Positions 1 through 12,040 of a stretch of 64,000 nucleotides of DNA are shown here, one piece after another. Every line of letters begins with the position of its first letter. The stretch's first letter is position 1. Position numbers and translations under genes: made by a program. The notes beneath the pieces are model-generated. The model was not told the DNA's origin. It saw nothing but the letters and a program-made list of their open reading frames with translations, and did not search any database. Origin of the DNA: Acanthamoeba sp. SK_2022b (Eukaryota; Discosea; Longamoebia; Acanthamoebidae); assembly GCA_027943245.1 (NCBI GenBank), contig JANDJZ010000063.1:62001-126000 (forward strand), read 5' to 3'.

Positions 1-1
1 C

Positions 2-756
2 TACCCTATCTACCTTTTCCTTGCCACCATCTTTGAAATCCATCCTTCAACAGCGCAGCGCATTGTGCAAAAAATGTGTTCATTTATGTTCAATTATTAT
101 TCTCCTTTTCTTAATTTCCACGACCATGCCTTCCACCTTGCTCGCTCCCAGCACATGTTGGGCCTCCTTGTCACCTTCGCCCTTGATGGGGCAGAACAAC
201 CTGTCCGCGCCTCTGACAACATGCTTGCCAACTGTGAGCTTTATTCGGCGAAAAAAGGGCAACACTCCGTCACGAAGCTCGTCCTGGTTGCCCTCGACGG
301 GGTGATTCTCTGGCTTTCTTCTTCTTACGGTGGGTCAGTGACCGATCTTGAACTGGCCCGCAAAGAGCTCAACACCTTCTTATCACAACTTGACGAGGAT
401 GAACATGGCGTGGCTGACGTGGGCTTCCACGGTACTTCTTTTGATCTTTTTGCACCCCCCCCCAAACCTTCCCAGCCTTGTGCTGACTGACTATGTTTTG
501 ATCAGGCTTGGATGAGCGAGTCTTTACACCTCCTCCATTTATTGAAGAGACACGGGCAGCATACTGTTCCTTTTCGCGCGTGCAAATTGTGGTGGAGCAG
601 GTGATTGGTCGTGTGAAGAACTGGGCAGTCACACGGGAGACCCTACGCTTGCCATCGTCACAATGTGCCGACCTCTACACCTTCCACCATCAAGTCTGGA
701 CCATCGTGTCTGTTTTGGTCAATAAGTTTCAACAGATCTCTCGTTCTGTGTGGTAA
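2..756 (+). CDS. PIF/Harbinger-type DDE transposase, 5' end outside the window
   Basis: Two exons, 2..431 and 506..756, join in phase 1 across a GT-AG intron; the reading frame is open to the left edge, so the N-terminus is missing. The product resembles DDE_Tnp_4 nucleases of the PIF/Harbinger/ISL2EU type, which cut and join transposon ends. Visible marks are a helix-turn-helix-like start (STAQRIV), the YSAKKGQHSVTK block, SSSYGGSVTD with a catalytic-type Asp, ADVGFHG with a second Asp, and VVEQVIGRVKN with the Glu. The intron removes what would otherwise be an in-frame stop, so the copy looks intact rather than decayed across this part. No terminal inverted repeats are seen downstream. It could be a live element or a domesticated gene; the family call is firm, activity is unknown. 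Confidence 0.75.
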
Positions 757-1111
757 ATCAATGGTCTCACACAGTTCTTAGCAGTTTTTTTTGGTTACTA
801 ACTGCATTTACCAGTTTTTGGTGGTTTATTTGTGTTTATGTGCTGCAAACATCAACAAACTGGAGTCAACTCGGGTTGTTGTGTCGTGTGTAATTGCCAA
901 CTGTGGTCAACTTGGGTTGACTGTAAAAAAAACTGAAAAAAACTTCAGTAAACTTGAGTTAATGCAACAGCCGGCCGGATTACAAAACCAAATAATTCTT
1001 TATCTTCTCGCTATTTGCGGGCGCGTGTGAAGTGGGATCTCCGCAGTCGCCGGCGGTGTGTGACGGAGACGAAGCCCTCGCTTAAGAGTTGAGTGTAGGC
1101 GAGCCGACACC
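757..1111. other. intergenic, AT-richer spacer
   Basis: Between the transposase stop and the next start. AT-richer than the flanking genes, with T runs and the loosely repeated phrases caactcgggttg and caacttgggttga. No coding signal, terminal inverted repeat or RNA gene was recognised. Confidence 0.5.
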
Positions 1112-1716
1112 ATGGCGGCGGAAGTGCTGGTGTTTTTGGTTCACCTCACCACCACAGCCTTCATGACTGGCATTATTTGGTTTATGCAAATTGGTACGCC
1201 CCCTATTAAGATGAATAATTGTTGATTTATTTGATTAATGAAATTAAATAATGGTTTAATGCGCAAAATGGGCAGGGCACTACCCGATGTTGCGTTACGT
1301 GGGTCGCGAGGCCTACACGACCTACGAACAGCAGCACGTGAAGCGAGTGATGGTGCCGGCGGTCATTATCCTCTCGCTGGAGCTGTTCTCGGGGTTCTAC
1401 CTGGCCTTCCTGCCCACCCAGCGCCTGCCCTCTTTGCCCATCGTCATCGGCCTCTCTCTCCTCTTGCCCATCTGGCTTTCCACCTGGTGCGCTGCCCCGT
1501 GTTCAAGCTGTGTCCTTTTGTTGTTGTGTCCTCGCCCGCACACTCACCGGCGTTGTGAGTGTGGTCAGGTTGTGGCAGGTGCCAGCCCACAAGTCTCTGG
1601 AGCGCAAGTTTGATCCCAGCGTACACGCGTGGCTCACCAACTCCAATTGGCTGCGAACGGTGGCGTGGTCGGCTCGCTTGGGTCTTCTCCTCTACACCCT
1701 CTTCGTCTCCCTCTAG
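1112..1716 (+). CDS. small four-helix membrane protein, conserved, function unknown
   Basis: Three exons with consistent phases: 1112..1193, 1276..1486 and 1569..1716, giving 146 residues. The protein has four hydrophobic segments, at about residues 5-27, 52-72, 78-96 and 127-144. The first ends in IWFMQIGHYPM, followed by REAYTTYEQQH and a C-terminal NWLRTVAWSARL block. The pattern of a buried His-Tyr-Pro, a Tyr/His pair and a late NW-RT motif is one I know from short bacterial membrane proteins of unknown function of about this length. The start is the first ATG and has good context (gacaccATGG). No function is assigned. Confidence 0.7.
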
Positions 1717-1728
1717 GCCTTTCTCTGC

Positions 1729-1734
1729 AATAAA
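1729..1734 (+). terminator. poly(A) signal of the small membrane protein gene
   Basis: An AATAAA hexamer lies 13 bases after the stop codon of the membrane protein gene, in a T-rich context. This is a standard eukaryotic cleavage and polyadenylation signal; the site itself is inferred. Confidence 0.55.
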
Positions 1735-1800
1735 ATAGTTTTATTTCCTTCCCGTTTGCCGCGAGAGTCAGGCCGACCTTGCATGGATATCCTATCCTTC

Positions 1801-4115
1801 CTAAGTCAACGCCGGTGCGTGCAGCGGGTGGCATGATTGGTGGTTGTTGGTGGTTTCGCTGGCCATGACTCTCAGAGTCCAGCCCGAGACTGAGAAGTCT
1901 TTGCGGCCGTGCATTATGCTATGCGTGAGCATGGCCACCCGACCTCTGGGGAGAGCCAGGGAGTCCCACGTGGAAACCCCGTTATTTAGTCGGTAGGAAT
2001 TGCAGTAGACCCACCCGTGCAGCGAGAACGTTGCCACCTCCTTCGCTGCCAGCTGCACATCACGTACGCACTCCGGTGAGTTTGGTGAGCCCGTGGTGGG
2101 GTTTAATATCGTTAACGGCACCTTGCGGTAGCCGATGGATTGATCGGGGGGTGTGTGGGTCAACATCACGCGATAGCTAGTACGCACACACCATGAGAAA
2201 AAAGGGCCAGCACACCAGTGGCGAGTGAGATTGGAGGGGGGGGCAGACCCGTCGCAGTGCAGATGATCAATCGAGCTCCCGGCCGGAACAGGGTTGGCCA
2301 GCGGACGACCATTAAACAATTCCAGCTCTTCTTGCCACTGCCACGCAACCACCATGTCAGCACACATGTTGTGGCTCCACAATCAACACTAAGCGTAACC
2401 GCAGCAGCCAACAACCTGATCTGGCAGTTTCCAGCACATGACCTCCTGGCCAGCGACGGCAGCGAGCAGGTAGCGCCGACGCCCATTCTCTGGCAGGCTA
2501 ATTATCTTCGGGCAGTGTAATTGGACCTCAGACTTGCAATTCACACGAGTCAGCCTGGGTGGGGCTGCGCCGACCTGTAAGTCTGACTTCCACAGCACTG
2601 ACAGAGCAGGACATTGCGCTTGTCAGTCCTTTGGGTTGGCGTGCTCTTGCCAAAGTGAAGACTAAAGACCGCACCGAACAGCGCGCCTGCGCAGAAGATT
2701 ATGTGGTCCTCGGTCATGAGGTACCGCAATGTTGGTGCCGGTTGCAAGTGGCGGACATAGAGGCGGTAGCAGCTGGGGGATAAAGTTTTGTTCTGCGTCG
2801 GTGGCAGCGCGATTGTCGTAAGTAGCTCGCCGTCCGCCAGCAGACTCACCTGCCACTTCTGGTTCGTGAGCTTCAGCATCACGCCTAAATAGAAGGGTTA
2901 GCCTCTGTGGTATCTACGGTTCCAAGTGTTGCGTACCGCCTTCGACGTGCTGGAGCAGTGAGTCTACAAAGAAGAACGGGGCAGGTGAATACTTGTTGCC
3001 CTGCTTCTTTGCCCAGCTCACTGGAGCGTCCCAGCTGCTCGTCCGCTTATACACCTCCGTCATTGCCGTACTGTGTTCGCTACCACCTATTATAATCACA
3101 ACACTGCAATCAATGGTAGGAAGGGTCACGCACGGTACGCGCCACAGGACCAGATGACCGGCATCGCAGGCCATACTTCCCACCCCTTCGATTGTCTACG
3201 CCACCACCAGGTGAGCTCAGTAGCGATGCGTGAGTTCATGGCAAAAATGTATAAACCTTGACCAGATCGCGGGAAGCGAGGTCGTAGATGAGCAAGATAT
3301 CTCCCTCGACATGACACAACACGGCGCCTTCAGTGTAGATGGCCTGCTTGATCACGTGTCCCACATTGATTTGCGCTGGCTCCTGTCCTTTGGAGCCCTG
3401 CTCCTCACTGTCCCCTTCACTCAGAAACAACTGACAGGTAGCTCTGTTCATCGAGCCAATCGGACCTCGCATCAGTGCTGGATAGTACCCAGATCCGCTT
3501 GTTCGCAGCCATCACTATCTCGCTCCTCTGCGTGTTGTAATTGGTGTAAGGTTAGTGCAGAGTGGTGTGTGGCCAACTAACTCCCTAAACGGGGTGTACC
3601 TGAGCGTGGAAGCCGAGTAGCTGATATGGGCCGTCTGTGGCTGAGAAGCTCCACTCACGTTGGTGACCTACTCCCTGTGGTGAGTTACTCTCGTTCGAAA
3701 CATGTCCAGTGGCGCGCTGTTTGTGGCGGTACTCATGCGACAGCGCTCCATGTCGAAGTACTGGCGCCAGGCAACGCCAATAGGGTTGCCCAGGACTTGC
3801 GCCCCCGGGTCGAGCTTACTGCTCCATTTGGTCATACTCTGACACGCCACCCTGAATTCCACGTTATAAATTGGGCGGGGGGCGGTGGGCGGTGAGATTG
3901 ATATACCGCCAGTAGGAGTCGTCGAGGGCAACACCGCGGAGGCGTTTGTTGGCGGTACTGAAGGATAGCACATCCGATGGATTAAGCCACCGCAACAGTT
4001 CCAGTAAAGCCTCATCAGGTAGCTCTGCAACCTTGTGTCATGAGATGTTTGACACAAAGCAAATAATAGCAGATATGGACCTACCGCACAGGGAAGCCAC
4101 GCCGTCGGTCGCCAT
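1801..4115 (-). CDS. F-box protein with a probable beta-propeller C-terminal half
   Basis: Exon 1 is 4115..4085 (MATDGVASLCG), exon 2 is 4024..3907 and exon 3 is 3851..3689; all three join in phase. Exon 2 carries a clear F-box (ELPDEALLELLRWLNPSDVL) at residues 11-30, the segment that binds Skp1 in SCF ubiquitin ligases. Further exons encode strand-turn repeats such as EIVMAANKRIW spliced by a 58-nt intron to LFLSEGDSEEQ, then GDILLIYDLASRDLVK and VVIIIGGSEHSTAMTEVYK, which look like propeller blades of Kelch or WD type. The C-terminus ends HAPALT at the stop at 1801. Exons after the third are approximate. Role as a substrate receptor is inferred from the F-box; the blade type is not certain. 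Confidence 0.65.
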
Positions 4116-5059
4116 CAGTCGGGCATGCGGTTTGAGGGGATCCTGCCTTTTTTGGAGCCTCACCATAGTAGGCGGAACACGAAGAAATAAAGCAAGAAAC
4201 AAAATCAATTTTATAAAAGAAAAATGCCCTCTGACAAGCCACAGCTGCGTTAAGGCCAAGAAACAAAGGTAGCCTCCCAAGAGCGTATTTGCGCACTCTA
4301 TAAGCCAATGCAAGCTGGATTAAAAACAGCTGGATTATCCAATTTATATACACCCTGCCTCTTTTTCATGAGAGACATGGCAGTCAACAAGTTCCCCTCC
4401 CAATGACATTGGGGATGTCCATACCACACCATGGTCCACACTATAACCTCTACACAACAGACATTGGAAATGGGCAGCCTGGTGGATCTCTGGGCTGAAT
4501 GCACACATGGATGGTCTGAGGGCCCTCAATGTCCTCAATGACACCCTAGTGCTGTCCAGGTGGAAGCAAGATCAGGGCAGCACCACTTCTGGGACTTCTG
4601 CTGGGACATGGGCATCCCATTCCCTCCTGTGCAGTTGCTGCCATTGCCAGCTTCCTTGAGAGATCCACGTGCACCTTGGCAAGACTGGCATCCATGATCC
4701 AGAGGTAACCGTACTTGTGGCACTCTATGAGCATTGGCCTCTACCCACCCAGACACCCTCATTGGCCATCTTTGCAGTGGTCTGGTGCCAACTCCCTCCT
4801 CCTGCCCTGTTCAGCTCTGCAAGAGGATCTTCTGTCTGGAGGAGTGGTATGGAGACGCTAGTGTAAGAACGAAGAAGAGACTGTTATTTTGAGGGCGTTT
4901 AGCGCCTTTTAACTGAGGTTTCGGGAGATGCCATTCGTGGACTTGTTGTCAAAACGGCATGCTGCCGTTGTTGGGAACTCTCTACGAGAGTTACGCTGAC
5001 TCGGTCCAGACGGCGTGGACCGGTCCTGCTAACAATGCCACCAGGGCGTCAGTGGAAAC
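4116..5059. other. intergenic with a CpG-poor block at about 4320-4860
   Basis: Spacer between the F-box gene start and the receptor kinase stop. The part near 4200 is T/A-rich. From about 4320 to 4860 the sequence is almost free of CpG and full of TG and CA, unlike everything around it. Both strands show medium open stretches broken by stops, for example a minus frame reading YGYLWIMDASLAKVHVDLS near 4670-4725, but I recognise no protein. It could be a decayed mobile element. Confidence 0.5.
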
Positions 5060-5789
5060 CTAGATGGAGTCGACCCCAGCTTCCACTGTGCTGTTGCCGA
5101 GGAGCCCATCGAGTGTGGCCACAACGTCGCTCATGGCCGGTCGCTTGTCGGCGTCGGCATGCCAGCACTTTTTCATGAGCTTCCGCACGGCCGCGGGACA
5201 GTCGGCTGGGATCTGCGGGCGGCGGCCCTCGAGCACCTCGAGCGTGACGCCCATGAAGTTGCGGCCGGCGAAGGGCACCTTGCGCGTGAACACCTCCCAC
5301 ACGATGATGCCGAACGAGTACACGTCGGCCTTCTCCGAGTACCGCTCGCCCCGTATCACCTCCGGCGCTGCCATACGACACCACACAAGTGGAGGAATGC
5401 GTAAGAAAAAGAAGATATAGTGAACCGGCAAGAAGGAAAGCAACAGTCAGACGGGATTACCGGTCCAGCAGGGCGTGCCGCAACGGGTCATGGTCGTGTT
5501 TTCCTCCTTGATGCGCGCGAACCCGAAGTCGGCCACCTTGACCTTCCAGTTCTCGTCGACGAGCAGGTTGGAGGGCTTGACGTCGCGATGGATGATGTCG
5601 CGCGAGTGCAGATAGGCCAGGCCCACGGCGGCTGACCGCAGCACGCGCAGGCGGCGCTCCCAGGGCAGCCGCACTGCGCTGGCCAGAATCTCCTTGAGGG
5701 CGCCCTGCTGCACGAACTCGGTCACGATGCACAAGTTGGGCCGCTTCACGCACGCTCCTGTGTGTACAACTTCAGCGCACGACACGGCA

Positions 5790-5821
<32 letters not shown>

Positions 5822-8800
5822 CACACACACGGCGTACCAATGAAGAGGACGATGTTAGGGTGGTGCAGTTCGGACAGGAAGGCCATCTCGGCGCGGAACT
5901 CGAGCAGGCGCCGCTCCTCGAGCTGCTGCTTGATGAACCGCTTCACTGCCACGTCCACGCCCTTCCACTTGCCGCGGTACACCATCCCGTACGATCCCAT
6001 GCCCACCTGACCATCAACAACGTTGCCATCAGATACGCTACAGATCCAGACATACGAAACGCCTCACATGGCACTCGCTCCGCACGACACGACACACGTG
6101 CGTACCTGTTTGCCCATGCTGATCTCGTTGAAGTCGATGATCCATCGACAGAGGTTGGCGGAGGCGAGGAAGTTGTCCTCCTTGAAGGTTATGCCGTTGC
6201 CCATGTCGACGCGGAGTGAGGCCTGCGCTGCGCCGTGGCTCAGGTGTTCGCGGCCGTGCGAGGTTCTCGACGAACCCGACCCGAGACTGTCATAGTCCGG
6301 GTTGTTGAGGTCATCGGCCGCATCGCCAAAGAATCGGGCCTCGAGCCCTCGCGCCTTCACCTCATACAGCCGGGAGCCTACAATACCCGCACACGACACA
6401 CAATTGCGTTGGCCAGAATGCAATGAGGGATAGGGATGAGGGAGTGGGGTACCGCGGGGGTTGTCGGCCATCTCAAAGGTGCCCAGATTCACGAATCGGT
6501 TGGGCTCGTCAGCCAACGTGGTACCCTTCAGCTTCTTCATCGCCTCCCGCGAGATCACCACCTGGATCGTTTGGTCACCGTCATCATCGTTAGTCGAAGC
6601 CAAAAACACCCCAGCGAGAGGTTAGCTGGCTGGATATCACCTGTCCGCCATTGGTGATGGCGGTGATGCGGGCGGCGGCGTTGATCACCGGCCCGATGTA
6701 CTCCACGCGCCGCGTCTTGGGGTCGCGGAGAAGGCGCGGGCTGCCCACATGGACTCCCATTCGCACCCGCAGCCCTCGGAACACCACTCTGACCACACGC
6801 CACACACCACACGTATTAGAAACAAGAGTCCTCCTGCGTGAGGCGTGTTTTGTCGAACCGATCGCTGATCTCGTCCCACTCCTCGGCGGCTCCGGGATGG
6901 TCGATGAGCTCCTTGGGCCATTCGACGGTCACCAGGGCCAGCTGGACGGCCATGCACCACTCCACCGCGTCCGCCGTGCTCCCGAAAGCCATACAAAACG
7001 AGCCCTCGCCGCTGATGCGGTCCCTGGTGTGGCGGCCGTTGTGGTGTGTGGCCGTGCGCCCAACAGATTGTTATGACGACCCCATATAGAGCGAGAGGTG
7101 GCGTGAGTGTTGGTGGCGTTGTGGGTGAGCGGGTCTTTTAAGGTGGCATATGACGCACCTGAGGAAGAGTACTTCGTAGCCACGGTGCTTTTTGAGGAGG
7201 TCGCGCAGCAGGGCGTTGTGGAGGATGGTGGCGTCGCGCATGGCGTCGGCGTTGAACTCCCACAACGAGGCGGCGCGCGTGATGTCCGAGAACACGATCG
7301 TCACCTCGCCCTCGGGCGCCCGCACCCCGCCCGCCGCGGTCGTGGGCAGCCCGCCCGAGCTCTTTAGGTCGTTCAGCCCTGATTCCAAACACTATCAAAA
7401 TCTATTCGCAACCAAAGAAAATAAAGGCGTGGTACCGCTTGAGCCGGCGCTGCTGGACGTGCCGGACGAGGCGGTGGTGTTGTGGTCGTAAACACTCTGG
7501 CTCGAGGAGCTCGTCGATACCGAGGATAGCCAATTTTCGCCCATAGTACTCAGTCTCGTCATCGCCTCCTGTTCGCGCACAGTCACCAACACGCATGGTA
7601 CGCGACACGACACCTTGACACGACCAACGACGAGACACAACACAAGGCAAGGCGAGTGCAGTACGAGGAAGGAGGGCCGGATGGAGGGATCGGGATGCCA
7701 GGCATTCTGCATCAGCTCCTTGTACTCTACTGGAGTGGGTTGGGGCTGGCCCTTTTCGTCCGGCATCGGCGGCCGTGTGTGGTCTCGAATCACCGCCACC
7801 GCAACCGCTGCCGGACTGCGCACCGGGGTCATGAGCCATAGGACACAACCAGCGACACACAACACAACACGTACGTCATGCCGTGATAGGGCTGTTCGCG
7901 GGTGAGGAGCTCCCAAAGGATGATGCCGAAGGAAGGAGTACACGTCGGCCAACATATAGTCGATGTCCATGGCCTCGTTGAGCACCTCGGGCGCCATCCA
8001 GTGAATGCTGCCCTGTGCCAACTGGTTGTCGCCGCGCGCCAGTTGTTCCCTCGACTGGGTCAGCCCAAAGTCACTCACCTACGCCCGCGCGTGTGGTCGT
8101 GCGAGGAGTGTTAGCGAAGATGAACACAAGGACGAATAAAGGAAAGAATGGAAGGCACCTTGACGTTCCACTTGTTGTCGAGCAGAAGGTTGAGCGACTT
8201 GAGGTCGCGGTGCACGATGCCCGACGAGTGGAGGAAGTGCATGCCCTTGGCCGCCTGGTAAGCGATCTTCACCCGCAGGTTGAACGGTATGTCCGGCACC
8301 AGCTCATTGTGCAGCAGCTGCGTGTGTCAGAGGTCCGAATAGACCAAGGATTCATGATGCAGCTGCCGGCGTTGGAGGAAAGCAGCCCCCGCCCGGGGGG
8401 GGGGGGCGACGTACGTCAAAGAGCGAGCCGAGGGCCATGAGTTCCATGACGATGCACATTTTGGGCGGCCTCGTGCAGGCGGCCATGAAGAGCACCACGT
8501 TGGGGTGCCGCAACGCCGTCATGACCTTGACCTGCAATCATTCCCCATCGTTCTCAGGCAGTGAGTGCGAGAAAATTCGTCAAAACGCCGTTGCTGCTAC
8601 ATACCTCCTCCTTGAAGCTCCGCTCCAGCTCTCTGGTCGCGGCGGACGAGGTTGTGGTGAGCAGCATCTTCACCGCCACCTCGGTCCCTTTCCACATGGC
8701 CTTGTGCACCGTACCATATCTGCCACGTGGAACGTAAGCCCAAGTACGTAGCGAGGAGTATGAGAACAGAGGTACCCTCCGGCGCCCAGCTCTTCGCTCA

Positions 8801-11800
8801 TCTCGAGTTCGTCGACATTTACTTCCCATTCATCCTCCTTCTCGCGGCGTGAGCGGGTCCAGACTACAGTTCCCACCACGACCACGATCACGCACAGCAC
8901 GATGGCGGCCGGGACGAGGGAGCCCAGCAGCGCGGCCAGCAGAACGGTAGTGTCGCCGGAGTCAGACTTGAGCGACTCGCAATAGGTGCCGGTGAACCCG
9001 GCGTCGCATTGACACGTGCCGCTGAGGTCGCACACGCCGCGGTCGGAGCACACCGCGCTGCCGCTCACGCACGCCGCGAACGAGCTCACCGACGCGTTGC
9101 CGCACGTGGTGCTTGTCAGCAGCTGCGCCATCTTGGTCCTGACCTTTGGGTGGTCGGGAATGGCAAGCATGTTCCTGTCATTGGATGGTTCGTGCCAAGA
9201 TTGCGTGTGGTGTATCAGCTGCGGCTCGTGTGGCTCACAGTAGGGTGGTGAGTGCGTACTCGTGGGCGAGGGTGCTCGCGTCGGCGTTGGTCTGAGACCA
9301 GTAGATGTAGTCCACCAGCGAGCGCGCCTTGTTGCAGTTGGTCATCGACCGCGTGCGGAGCACCAGGTGGTCGTAGGTCACCATCGGCCAGCTCCCACTT
9401 CCTGCCCCTGTAACAAAAGTAGTCAATGCATGCCGCCCACCGCACACTACAGACCAGACCTCACGCGCACCATTCACAAGGTAGGAGGTGAAGGGCCGGT
9501 CTCGGAAATCGTTGATGGCTGAGGCGATGCTGGCCGACGTAGCGGTGAGACGCACGTTCTGGAGGTTGATAAGGTCGGCAAAGCCCAGGTAGCGCAGAGT
9601 GCGAAAGAGTTCCTGAGCGGCCACGGCCAGGGTGTAGGGGGTCGTCTGCAGCGGCATGGTCACGTCGTCCACCACCATCGCTCTGATCGTGTCCGCCACC
9701 GGAAAGTGCCCCGAGGAGCCCACCTGAGATGATATACTTTGTTAAGAAGGCGATGTGCGATGCTTGCGGTGCGTGTTTATACTCACCTGATCTCTGAAAG
9801 CTTGACTTGCGACGCTCAGGGTCTGAATGAGAATGCTGGTCGCCTTGTGGTCGCTGCTGGAGATCGCCACGGTGATGGGCTGGGCGGGTAGCAGGTTCTG
9901 GAGGTCCGGATTGAGCTCGCGGATCGCCGGATGGTCCCACGTGTCGACCGTGCCCAGGAAAATGTCGGCCAGTGTGGACAGATTGAGCGCCAGCGGGGCC
10001 ATCATTTGCAGCTGCGGCAGATTGTACCCCACCCCAATGGCATGGGCAACTATGGGGATGCTGAACTCGTCGTCGGCAGTAGCCTGGCGCGTCTTGGCCC
10101 CCTCGGCAAGATCCAGTCCCGCAATACTGAAGTCGACGTTATCTGCCCGACGACACAACCCGCGCACACATTCGTGTTAGGTGTGTTTCGCAGTTGAAAA
10201 GAGACGAGCGGGAGCACGTGCTGGCGGTCAGATCGGACATGGGCTCTGTCTCACTGGTGGTGGCGTAGAAGGCCATTTGGAAATTAGGGTCATACGGATA
10301 TGAGCGGGTCCAGATGGGACCGATCACGAAATTTCTCCCCTTGCCAATTACCACCTTGGCCGTGTACGTTTGTCTGCCATTGCACGTCATCAGCGCATAG
10401 GCGTCCATCACCAACCTGCCCGCAAGAGAAGCAGCACGTCAGCGGAGTCAGACAAACACGGGACGAGGAGCGAATGTAAGTGTACCGCTTGTAGGAGAGA
10501 AGCAGAGGGACATAGCCGAGGCGCTTGACCAGGTTATTCTCGGCCATCGCGTTTAGTAGGGTCCAAGTGTGCAGCTCGGTGCCGTAGAGGAGCCAGTTGC
10601 AGTCCGTGGAGGTCGCCTGAAGGCGCAGGGTGACCGAATTGAACATGGCCACGGGCCACGACGTTGAGAGGTTGCCATTGTGCACTTCCACCAGCACTTG
10701 ACGGGCGGTGGCTCGGTGGTACACCTCCGCCATTGCCGACTGCACTGATTCTATCGACGCCACTACAGTCACTCCTGCAGTTGTTTGTTCTTGTGAGCGA
10801 TCGTTTGAATGACAAGGGCAACAGAACGGCAATCGCACCAGCCTTATTCTTCATACGCGCATAGGTAAGATTGGCCATGCCCGCGAACACGGGCGTTGTG
10901 TAGGTCATGCTGTACGGGACGGCCTGCAGATACATAGATGAATGAATAGATTCTCTTGCATCATCCTCAAAGTTGGGGTACCAGAACGGCGCCCAGCTGC
11001 TGCTCGCCCGGTTCTACAGCCACGGAGCGCAGGGGGTTGACGCCGCGCGGCATCCACTTGGTGGCGAAGGAATGGTTGGAGTCCAGGCCCAGCCGGAACT
11101 CTGGGTTGAAGTCTGAAAGGGCGTTGGCCAACACGTCGGAGATGCTGGCGCGGGTGTCGTTGGCAAAGATGAGCGCTATCGGTTCGCCGGGCAGCGGGAA
11201 GCCCGGGTTGAGCTGGGCGATGGCCGAGTCGTTCCAATAGAGAATGTTGCCGGCCCAGATGTCGGCCAACACCGGCATGCTTAGCACCTGTGGCCACAAG
11301 AAATTCGAACAACGCATTGCTGGTCAGGCCATTTGGTTTGTCTACGTCGTCTCTGGAGAAGTTTCGTGCCAGAGTATCATTGGCGCCGACCGGGCTGCCG
11401 GCCAGGTTGTAGGCGAAGACCATGGCCTGAGTCGTAATGGGCAAGTGGAAGACGTTGTTTGCCTCCTGCCAGTCGGCTGGGTATGGAGAGTCTATCGACG
11501 CAAAGTCCTTGTAGTTGTTACAAAGAGACGGTCGCGGTTGCCGGAGACCGGAGTTAGGGATTTGAAGGCGCCCAGATGTTTTGCTAGGGGGCTCGGCCCA
11601 GCCACGTAGCGTTTCAGAGTGGCAACACGACGACTTACCGCACAGAGCAGGAAACGTACTTTTGTTCCGGCCACGACGGCCGCAACGGCTTCCTCCGCTG
11701 TGAAGCCGGGAGAGTAGAGTATGGTGAAGTCCTCTTGGATGTACTTGGATGTCGAGAAGAGTGAGTGATGAGGACAACGATTGACATATCATTATGTGGG

Positions 11801-12040
11801 TAGCATTACCTTGTAGTCAACCGCAGCTTGGGCGGTTAGAGTGCCGAAGAAGACGCTGCCGGCAGCGGTCATGGTAGTCTCACCTCGTACCCCTGCGACG
11901 CCGAAACCCCAGCACAGGGAAGACGTAGTGAGTGAAACTCTGCACGGCGCCAGCCAGCTCACAACATGCCTTGGGGAGCGCGAACCTGGAGAGAGATGAA
12001 AGAAGAGAAGGAGCGCCACGAGGGCACGCAGCGCCGTCAT
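5060..12040 (-). CDS. receptor kinase: signal peptide, two PstS-like domains, EGF, TM, kinase, cyclase-type domain, kinase
   Basis: Starts with a signal peptide ([16 protein letters not shown], exon 12040..11986). Two phosphate-binding-protein-like ectodomains follow: one near 11810-10950 ([28 protein letters not shown]) and one near 10840-9300 ([22 protein letters not shown]). An EGF-like Cys cluster (9140-8970) and one membrane span (about 8960-8870) lead to kinase 1 (8800-7500: [30 protein letters not shown]). A class III nucleotide cyclase-type domain (7370-6430) has VFSDI and VINAAARI. Kinase 2 (6010-5060) has [34 protein letters not shown] and ADFGFARI. It should sit in the plasma membrane with the binding lobes outside. 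The usual second metal Asp of the cyclase is replaced (GEGSF). Many short introns; exon limits beyond the first are approximate. Domain order is firm; ligand and activity are inference. Confidence 0.8.
5788..5830. repeat. (ACGC)n-(AC)n microsatellite in an intron
   Basis: Six ACGC-type units run into an AC tract. It lies in the intron between the N-lobe exon and the middle exon of kinase 2 of the receptor gene. Read on the transcribed strand it is GT/GCGT-rich. Confidence 0.9.
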
